Source of the DNA: Tupaia tana
Taxonomy: Eukaryota; Chordata; Mammalia; Scandentia; Tupaiidae
Length of the DNA stretch: 64,000 nucleotides
Direction: 5' to 3'
Assembly: GCA_026018925.1 (NCBI GenBank)
Contig: JAKSZU010000002.1
Location: 92,452,975-92,516,974, forward strand
In this document: piece after piece, positions 56,525-64,000 of the stretch
How positions within the stretch are numbered: position 1 is the stretch's first letter
How the letters are laid out: the number at the start of each line of letters is the position of its first letter
Notes under the pieces: model-generated
Databases searched by the model: none
Seen by the model: only the letters and a program-made list of their open reading frames with translations
Told to the model about the DNA's origin: nothing
Position numbers and translations under genes: made by a program

Positions 56525-58273
56525 AGCGCATGTAGTTGTAAAAAGCAATAGACTTTATGCCAAAGATAGTATCTACATAGTGAATAACTAAAAGAAGAAA
56601 GGAAATTACAGGAGAGGATTTAATGTAATTCTGTTTTTAAGTGCATTTATTTATTATATTTTAAAAATATACTTAAAATGAGGACATTATATGATTATAT
56701 ACATATTGGTTAAGTCTGAAAGAATAGTCTCTCATCAGCATGGGGTAAGAATCTGGGGTTATTACTTTTCTGTTATATTCGATTTTCATAATTGTGTGTT
56801 CATTCTCATAATCAGGAAGCAAAGTGAGACAAGCACACGCCCTTGCCAAAGGTCACAGAGCTAATGAGCGACGCTCTGGGCCGTGAGCCGGGCTCTGTGT
56901 GCTCTGCCAGCTCTCCGGTGGGTCCCCATGGAGGGCAGGCAGTGAGGTCCGGCCGTGCAGTGTTCAAGGCAGCTCCGGGCAGCCAGGGGAGAGCAGGTTT
57001 AGTCAGGACTTGTCAGATGGGACCCAGGCTCCTGACACACAAAGGGTGGCTATGAGAAATGTGAAAATATAGCACAAAAATACCATCAAACTCCAGCAGG
57101 AAAGGTGGACAGACCTCGAAAGTGCAGGGGAGAAAATATGTTGGTTTCCTTCCATAATCCATTGACAAAAGGGATGGATTTATTTTTTCTCTCTTGAATG
57201 TTCCAAAGCAGTTGTGGCAAGAATGACCCTGAAAGAGCCCGTGTCTCCCTTGTACTGTTAATCTGGGATAACCTCTTGCAGTGTTCATCTGCTTCGGCGA
57301 CTTCCACCTGTCCAGCTAATGCGACCAAGTGCGGAAATTGTAGAGGATCCCTTTCCAACTCCATTCACTTGCACTTAAGGATATTGTCATCACCCCTAAC
57401 CCAAGCAAGTGAGGGCGCCTTCAGCCACCTGTTACTGAGTGCTCGCTGAGCTGGTGCTGTGTACCTGGGTCAAGGCAGGCGAGCTGATTACAAAGCTGGT
57501 TCTGCTAATTGTCTCTAGCTTGTGGCTCTAGATGGGGCTTAGATTCCAAGCCAGTTATTTGGGGTAGGGGAGCATGGCTGACCATGTCTTCCGGCTCCCA
57601 TCCTATAATATGCCTATGTATTGAGGAAGGCCTGAATGCAGGTGTGAGATTAAGCAGTGTGACACTGGTTCATTGAGCTGGTTATTTCCTCTATTCACAG
57701 AACATTTCAGGCCGTGCAGACATTTCAGGGAAAGGACTTGAAGAATAGTACTTTGCAAGGGAGCGTGGTGGGAAGGAAACTGAGGTCTTTATTGGGGTTT
57801 TTCTTTAGGCCTCAGATGAATTGTGGGAGGTTGTTAGAGTGACAAGGATACTGGGGTCTGTCACAAACCAGCCTGGCATCTGAGCAAGTGATTTAATCAG
57901 CCTCCTGGTTTATACACTCAAGAAAACTTGCCCAGACTCTCCCACATGGCAGAAGGACTCATATGAGCAATTAGTATGAAACGGTCAGGTGCAGTACGAA
58001 CATGCACAGTGTAAGGTCAGACGTTCATTAGTTTGGAAGCTTGCACAGCTGCAAAGACGGGCCAAGTGTCAATCAACAGCGGTAGGCTCAGGGTCAGAAT
58101 CCAGCGCTCTAGCTCCAACTCTGCTTTTACCTCTGTGTGATTCCCGTGTTATCTTTATCTGAAAATGGGAACTATGGCAAGATGAGTGTTTATGTAGATA
58201 TTTAAGCACAAATATACATATAAAAATAGAACATCTTAAGACCATTCGGTAACTAGGAAGATTCTGTAAGGAT
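56525..58273. other. Intergenic, mostly unrecognised
   Basis: A MIR-like core (cttgccaaaggtcacagagctaatgag) lies near 56840. The rest, including the GC-rich 56880-57010, shows no named repeat or exon. Confidence 0.5.
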
Positions 58274-58405
58274 AGGTCGAGCATCCCTAATCCAAATTTC
58301 AAAGTGCTTCAAAATTCAGACTTTCTCAGCACTGACATGACACCATGAGTAGAAAATTACACTTCAATCTCACGTAATGGGTCACGTTCAAAACACTACA
58401 ATACA

Positions 58406-58677
58406 GGGGGCCAGCAGGTGGTGTGGTGGTTGAGGCACTAAACTCCCACATGGTCAACCACAGTTCGAGCCCCGACCCAGCAACTTGAAACTTATGCTGG
58501 GTGCATGTGCATGTGTGCCCAGAAGCCTGAGAGGAGAATGGAAGAGAGGGGATCATCATGCGGCCATCCCTACTGGGGAGTGATTTTTCACTTCCTGTGT
58601 CTCTCTAGCAAACGTACATGTCCTATAACAAAAATCTCTCAAATAAAAAACAAAACAAAACAAAACAAAACATAAAA
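58406..58677 (+). mobile_element. Older family-A SINE nested in Tigger-type element
   Basis: gggggccagcaggtggtgtggtggttgagg, box B agttcgagcccc, aagcctgagaggagaatgg, and (caaaa)n tail at 58650-58672. Confidence 0.9.
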
Positions 58678-58679
58678 CA

Positions 58680-58952
58680 TGGAACCAGCAGTTAGCGTAA
58701 TGGCTATGTCGCTGGACTCCCACGTAGTCGACTGCAGTTCGCGTCCCGAACCCGGTGGCTTAAAACTCACGCCGGGCGCGTGTGCGTGCATGCCCAAGAT
58801 CCTGAGAGGAGAATGGAGGAGAAGGGATTGCGGTGTGACCATCCCCACTGGGGGGTGATTTCTCGCTTTCTATCTCTACGTTTCTCTCTGTCTGTCTGGT
58901 GAGCACACGCGCCTTATAGTGAAAACCTCTCAAAAAAAACAAACAAACAAAT
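58680..58952 (+). mobile_element. Young family-A SINE, ggaacc subfamily
   Basis: ggaaccagcagttagcgtaatgg, box B agttcgcgtcccg, cttaaaactcacgccgggcgcg, tatctctacgtttctc, and (caaa)n tail. It follows the preceding SINE's tail directly, a usual LINE-1 target. Confidence 0.93.
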
Positions 58953-59190
58953 GAATAATACAAAAGTTATGATATAAAATTATGATAATATAAAAATTAT
59001 CATATAAAATTATCTCCAGGCCATGTGTATAAAGTATATAAGAAACATAAATGAATTTTTGTCTATGTTTGAGTCCCATCCCTAAAATATCTCACTCATT
59101 ATGTAGAGGTAAATTTTCCAAAATGTGAAATAGTCAGATATCTGAGACTTCTGGTCTCAAGCATTTTGGATAAAGGATACTCAACCTGTA

Positions 59191-60097
59191 GCTATGTAAT
59201 GACCACGACCTTTGCTCTGTCTTCTTCCTTTCCTCTTGGTCTGTTCTAATCATTATCTAAATCTGCTAAACCTCATGTGTGAAGCCAGGGGGCGTTCGGC
59301 GAAGCTGGCCATACTGAGTGTGCAAGGCTACAACTAAGAAACGTCTCTAGAAGCAGCACTGGGTCACCTGCCCCGGAGGACCAGTGTCTACCCTAGATTC
59401 TCAAGTTCTCAGGTTCTGTAGTTAGGAGCTTGGACAATCTGGGGAAAACAAAAATGAAGCAAAACAACTTTTTAAACCCCTTGTTTGTGTGTTAGACTCT
59501 TTCCTTTTCAATGCTGAAATGTTCTTGTATCATTTTATCCTCTTGGAATCACACTTGGCTGGTAGAGGGGGTGGCGGCTGAAGAAAAATCCTAAATCCAA
59601 TAGCCATCCCAGCGGACCAAATTCTAGGTAGTCAAGTACCACCCAACCCATAGCTGAGAGTCAGGACAGGAAGTCCGTCTCACCAGGCACATGTGTTTTC
59701 TCAAGCATTTCTCAGGGCTGGTGTTTTAAAATCCAGGACAAGGTTATGGGAGATCATCTTTAATTAAACCTGCAGTCGGCACCTCCAGGGCTTTGTGCTG
59801 TGTTCACCTTTTAGATTATATACTCCAATTAGCAGACGCCTCCTCCTGGCCTGGAGGCTTTATCTGCAGATCTCGCCATTCTAGGCTGCTGAATCTGTGT
59901 GATTCTCTCTCAAAGCACCTGCTGTACAGTCCCCCTGCTGTCTCAGGTTACATTCTCTTTCTTCCCCAATGTGTCTTTGTTGTTGAGAGCGCTGCTAAGG
60001 GCAGAGGTTGCTCTTTTAAACCACCACCCCCTGCCTATCCCGGATACATCAGCTCTCCTACCATCCCCCAAATCTGTCTGCCCCTGGCCATGGTATT
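59191..60097. other. Intergenic, no recognised element
   Basis: About 900 bp without named repeat or gene. Confidence 0.5.
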
Positions 60098-60125
60098 TTT
60101 AAATTCATAATGGAGTACACGTGCA

Positions 60126-60170
<45 letters not shown>

Positions 60171-60300
60171 GCAGCGCTTAAGAGAGTAAGATAGGTGTCC
60201 CGAATAGGGCCTACACATCACGATCTACTCCCAGTCCCCGCTGGCTAGATCACGGACATGAGCGCACACCCTAGAACCCAGGACCCCTCCTTGTGGTACC
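60098..60300 (-). mobile_element. Family-B SINE with (GA)n
   Basis: Tail complement ttaaattcataatggag, (GA)17 at 60129-60162, catcacgatctactcccagtccccgctggctagatcac (7SL-like complement), cccaggacccctccttgtgg. Its end is cut by the next SINE. Confidence 0.75.
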
Positions 60301-60560
60301 TTTTTTTTGGAGAGGTTTTTTTCGCTATAGGGCGCATGCGCTCGCCAGACAGAGAGAGACATAGAGACAGAAAGCGAGAAACCACCCCTCAGGGGGGATG
60401 GTCACGCCGCAATCCCTTCTCCTCCATTCTCCTCTCGGGATCTTGGGCACGCACGCACACACACCTGGCGTGAGTTTTAAGCCACCGGGTCCGGGATGCG
60501 AACCGCGGTCGACTACGTGGGAGTCCAGCGACATAGCCATTACGCTAACTGCTGGTTCCC
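60301..60560 (-). mobile_element. Young family-A SINE, ggaacc subfamily
   Basis: CpG-rich minus-strand copy from ttttttttggagaggtttttttcgctataggg to aactgctggttccc, with gacatagagac and gatgcgaaccgcgg markers. Flanks tgtggtaccttt and tgtggtacttta are its duplication. Confidence 0.95.
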
Positions 60561-61094
60561 ATATCTGTGGTACTTTAATGAAGATATTCATCAACATTTC
60601 CTGCTGCTTCTAGAACAAAGCTTGCGGAAGTGACATTCTCTCCTTCAGCCGGAAGAACTGAAACATAAAGGGAAGACCAGGAGAAGAGGTGGCAGGGGCT
60701 CCTTTATCGAACGTCTCTCTGCTGATTCTTTCTCCTGAAATGATCTTCTAAAAACCAGTGACTTTTAAAAGAAAATCACTCAACAAATCAATCATTTAAT
60801 AATTGGTCAGAAAATGTAGAACTTCTTTCATGGGGTCCGTGTACACCTAAATGACTTGCAGCTCTCTGTAATTAAGAGCCATCAATTATTCAACACCATT
60901 TAAAAGAGCAATTATTATAATAAACTGTTTGTGGTGTACAGAAAAGTCCAGAGAATAATATTGAAAGATCTCTGTTGATCTCATTATCTACCTACTGGAT
61001 ATTGCGCATAAGAAATACAACGCTGTGACTCCTGTGGTGGTGACCACTGCTAAGACACTGCTCTGCAAGCCAGGACCATCTGGGTCATGTAATG
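60561..61094. other. Intergenic, no recognised element
   Basis: About 530 bp, no named repeat. Confidence 0.5.
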
Positions 61095-61101
61095 GCTATG
61101 T

Positions 61102-61356
61102 TGGTTACGTTAGCATAATGGTTATGCTGCTGGACTCCCACATGGTCGACTGTGGTTTGAGTCCTGGACCTGGAGGCTTAAAACTTATGCACTATGCATG
61201 TGCATTTGTGCCCAAAATCTTGAGAGGAGAATAGAGAAGGGGGGACTGTGGTGTGAGTATTCCCCCTGTGGGGTGATTTCTCACTTTCTGTCTCTCTGGT
61301 GAGTGCATGAGCCCTATAGCAAAAATCTCTCAAGAAAACAAAACAAAACAAAACAA
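61102..61356 (+). mobile_element. Family-A SINE
   Basis: ggttacgttagcataatggttatgctgctgg, box B ggtttgagtcctgg, tgggg-tgatttctcac and (caaaa)n tail. First of two adjacent sense copies. Confidence 0.9.
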
Positions 61357-61360
61357 AGAC

Positions 61361-61655
61361 AGGGCCAGTAGATAGCATTGTGGTTATGTCACTGAACGCC
61401 TACATGGCTGACTATGGTTTGAGTCCCGGATCCGGTGGCTTGAAAATCATGCTAGGCACATGTACATGTGTGTCCAAGATTCTGGGAGGAGAATGGAAAA
61501 GAAGGGGTTGCAGTGGGGGCCATCTTTTTGGAGGGAAATTTCTCACTTTCTATCTCTCTCTCTCTGGTGAATGCATACACCCTATAACAAAAATCTCTCC
61601 AAGGGAAAAAAAAAAAAAGGAAAGAAAAAAAAAGGAAAAGAAAAAGAAAATGAAG
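61361..61655 (+). mobile_element. Family-A SINE with long purine tail
   Basis: cagggccagtagatagcattgtgg, box B ggtttgagtcccgg, tatctctctctctctgg and a 55-bp A/G-rich tail (61600-61655). It sits next to the tail of the preceding copy. Confidence 0.9.
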
Positions 61656-62600
61656 CATTATAGATAAAAGAGAAGATCTCTTTGCACCCCTGCCCAACTC
61701 CTTTCCTTCCATAGAGGTAACTACTAACCAGGAGTAGATATGTATCTTCCCGTGCAGTCTTTCTCCCTTCACTACTTCCATAGGATCTACGCATATGTAT
61801 TAAAAACCTCATATAATAGTATTGTACTTTACGTATCTATCTGCAGCTGGCTTTTTACATGAGAGGCTTCCTGTGCCCCCAGTTATGACCTCTTGCTTTA
61901 TTCTAAGGGAGGTGTCTATTCTCTCCTAGGTGGATGCTTGAGCACCCCAACTCGTAGCCATAGGAACCTCCAGGGTCCTTACTTATCCATGTAGAATTGG
62001 CCAAACTTGCTTCATCCTGGAACTCTTGGGATACATGGTTAAAATACAGCTCCATGAGCCTACTCCACCAGCCAGGATCTGTGTGTAAGGCAGTCCCCAC
62101 AGAGGAGTCAGAGGATCAGGCCTCAGAGCCAATGTTTTCTGTACAGAGCCTGATCATGGCTATTATTTATTGATTTTATTGCCAGAATGCACATGTGTTT
62201 GCCAGAGAAAGAGAGCTTGAGTTTTTGGGCTCATGAAGGGGCCTTCTGTTTCAAATTTTATTGATTTAAATAGATCATGATTGTCTTAAGCTTTGCGGGC
62301 TACACACAAGATCCAGCACTTCTCCTCTTCACAGCCCCATTCACAGAAAAAGCCATTCTTAAGTTGAGAGCCTGTGACCACAGTCTGTGCTGGGCATAGC
62401 TGGGCCAGAGCTCTCTGTATCTGAATGGCCTAGACAGTATCAGGGGTCCCAATGTGTCCCCACGAAACTGTCACCTTGGTAGTCTAGGATCACCTGTCTC
62501 TCTTTTCTCTCTCTCTTTTTCCTTTTTTTTCTTCCTTCAGCATGCAACTGGAACTTTGTGTCCTTTCTCTCTTCTTTTTCTTTCTTTTTCTTCTCTTTCT
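61656..62600. other. Intergenic, mostly unrecognised
   Basis: 61770-61860 (taaaaacctcatataatagtattgtac ... gcagctggctttttac) may be an old LINE-1 3' scrap. 62165-62215 (gccagaatgcacatgtgtttgccagagaaagagagc) is a family-A tail fragment on the minus strand. Pyrimidine-rich 62490-62610. Confidence 0.45.
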
Positions 62601-62609
62601 TTTTTAAGA

Positions 62610-62821
62610 AAGATTTTTGTTTGTTTGTTTGCTATAGGGAGCATACACTCATCAGAAAGACAGAGAGAGACAGAAAGCGAGAAATCACCCTCCAAGGGGA
62701 ATGACCATACTACAATCCCTTTTCCTCCAATCTCCATTCTAAGCCACCGGGTCTAAGACGTGAACTGTGGTCGACTACATGGGAGTCCAGTGATGTAACC
62801 ATTACACCATCTGCTAGTCCC
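62610..62821 (-). mobile_element. Family-A SINE
   Basis: aagaaagatttttgtttg, gctatagggagcatacactcatc, then the head complement ccattacaccatctgctagtccc; the gggcacgcacgc middle block is partly deleted. Confidence 0.88.
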
Positions 62822-62893
62822 TTGTGTTTTTTCTTTATGCTACAAGCACTTCTTTTTTATTTCTCTTCTTTCTCTCTTTATTTATTTATTTAT

Positions 62894-63144
62894 TGAGAGA
62901 AATTTTTGTTATAGGGCATGTGCACTCACTGGAGAGATGGAGTCAAAAAGAGAGAAAGTGAGAAATCATTTCCCCAGGGAGGATGGCCATGCAGCAATCC
63001 CTTCTCCTCCATTCTCCTCTCAGGATTTTGAACACACTTACACACGCATCCAGAGTGAGTTTCAAGCCTCCAAGTCTGGGACTGGAACGGCAGTCAGCTA
63101 TGTGGGAGTCCAACACCTTAACCACCATGCCACCTGCTGGCGCC
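62894..63144 (-). mobile_element. Old family-A SINE
   Basis: gagagaaatttttgttatagggcatgtgc to ccttaaccaccatgccacctgctggcg; complete minus-strand copy with the old head type. Confidence 0.9.
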
Positions 63145-63149
63145 TCTTC

Positions 63150-63400
63150 TTTATTCTAATTGCCAGAAGTTATGTACGCTTGACAGAGAAAGACAGAGAG
63201 ACACAGACGAAGAAAGAGTACTCTTAATGGGATGTGGTCATGCTGCAATCCCCTGTCCTCCATTTCTCCATCCTGTTGGGACTTTGGGGACACATGTACA
63301 TGTACCCTGCACATTTTTCAAGCCGCCAGGACCAGGATTTGAACAGCGGTCAGTCATGTGGAATCTGGCTCCCTTCGCACTAGGCTGTGGTGCCAGTCCA
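63150..63400 (-). mobile_element. Very old family-A-like SINE
   Basis: attgccagaagttatgtacgcttgac, GA block, catgctgcaatcccctgtcctcc, gggactttggggacacatgtac and gggaccaggatttgaacagcgg-like segment (agccgccaggaccaggatttg), ending ggctgtggtgccagtcc. Divergence is the highest of the family here. Confidence 0.7.
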
Positions 63401-63404
63401 TGTA

Positions 63405-64000
63405 CTACAATCGCTTCTTACTTGTGTATCCATTAGGTCTGAGGAGCAGCACACCCGAGTCACCCTCTCTATTTACATTCTCCTAGAGGGAGGCTCGTCC
63501 CTGCTTCCAGGAACCTGTGAGGTGGGTCGGGCGGCACAATGTGAGAACTGCTTCTCATCATGGAGTGTTGAGTTCCAGAGCCGATGCCAGGTGGGAAGCA
63601 GCAGGACAGGCTGTTTCACCAAACCCATGGCCTGCGTAACTGGGCATGCTACAGGAGATGTTAATTAAGGTGTCTGATTTTCAGGATTATCTCAGCGGGG
63701 TTGTGGGGGGAATGTATGGGCAATGAAGGTAATCCTGGACAACAAAGAAAATGTTAATCCAGGACAGTTCTAAAGAAACAAAGAAAAGTGCGGAGCATTT
63801 TGAGGGAGTGAGTATAAAAATCAATACTTGTAATGAAAAATGTATGGCAAGGAGCTTTCAGAAAAGAAGGAGCCCTCATGCCACAGACGGCGGGGCTTCA
63901 GACAAGCGCAGGGCAGCCATGCTGGGCGATTTTTAAACTGGACAATACTGGGGGGGATGGGTTGGCTCTGTCTGGATTAGAGAAGGAAGCATCTTGTTCT
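63405..64000. other. Intergenic, no recognised element
   Basis: The last 600 bp show no named repeat, exon or RNA gene. Confidence 0.5.

Larger units (their letters stand above)
58275..59188. mobile_element. Tigger-type DNA transposon remnant with two nested SINEs
   Basis: Left end ggtcgagcatccctaatccaaa and right end tttggataaaggatactcaacctg are inverted relatives, with TA on each side (58273-58274 and 59189-59190). Internal strings cactgacatgacaccatgag, gtaatgggtcacgttcaaaac, caggccatgtgtataaagta and aaacataaatgaatttttgtc fit a non-autonomous TcMar-Tigger element from memory. The SINEs at 58406 and 58680 expanded it. Confidence 0.75.

Noticed and set aside
59793..60110. 105-codon open frame possibly belonging to the next gene downstream
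   Set aside because: The next gene known after PPP1R14C in human (IYD, same strand, from memory) is far beyond the window, and the peptide does not resemble a deiodinase.

Overview
This is vertebrate, almost certainly placental-mammal, nuclear DNA. Coding sequence is very sparse, introns are tens of kilobases long, and about half of the window is interspersed repeats (SINEs, LINE-1, MIR, L2, hAT and Tigger DNA transposons, old LTR-like pieces). The only host gene I can support is the 3' part of PPP1R14C (KEPI, a PKC-dependent inhibitor of protein phosphatase 1). It lies on the + strand, with exon 2 at 5901-5984, exon 3 at 7379-7411 and terminal exon 4 at 47899-47973 followed by its 3' UTR. 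All three exons start and end on codon boundaries and have consensus splice sites. Exon 1 lies upstream of the window.

Layout: 1-5900 is the 3' end of intron 1; 5985-7378 is intron 2; 7412-47898 is intron 3 (about 40.5 kb), which holds most of the LINE-1 material; 47974 to about 49495 is the 3' UTR; from there to 64000 is intergenic DNA with no gene that I can recognise.

The repeat landscape is the interesting part. Family A is a very abundant tRNA-headed SINE of about 265 bp with polymerase III boxes A and B, a CT/GA-rich middle and an A-tail. It is present in dozens of copies, from CpG-rich young copies with perfect target-site duplications to old decayed ones. Family B is a second SINE of about 220 bp whose head carries a box-B-like motif and whose body resembles the Alu domain of 7SL RNA, so it may be a tRNA/7SL composite. 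Free 7SL-like fragments also occur. 7SL-derived SINEs are known only from Euarchontoglires. The presence of a lineage-specific tRNA SINE together with a possible tRNA/7SL composite fits a tree shrew best, with colugo as an alternative. I cannot settle the species from sequence alone.

The most notable element is a 2.3-kb minus-strand retroposon at 41249-43569. It has an intact LINE-1-type ORF1 (331 codons), no ORF2, a poly(A) tail and a 14-bp target-site duplication, which is the structure of a HAL1 (half-LINE-1) element. It sits inside a 5'-truncated LINE-1, which in turn split an older family-A SINE, so three insertions can be ordered in time. A second LINE-1 (about 22445-27395) shows the inversion expected from twin priming. 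I found no evidence of a new multi-gene system, CRISPR array, RNA gene or second host protein-coding gene.
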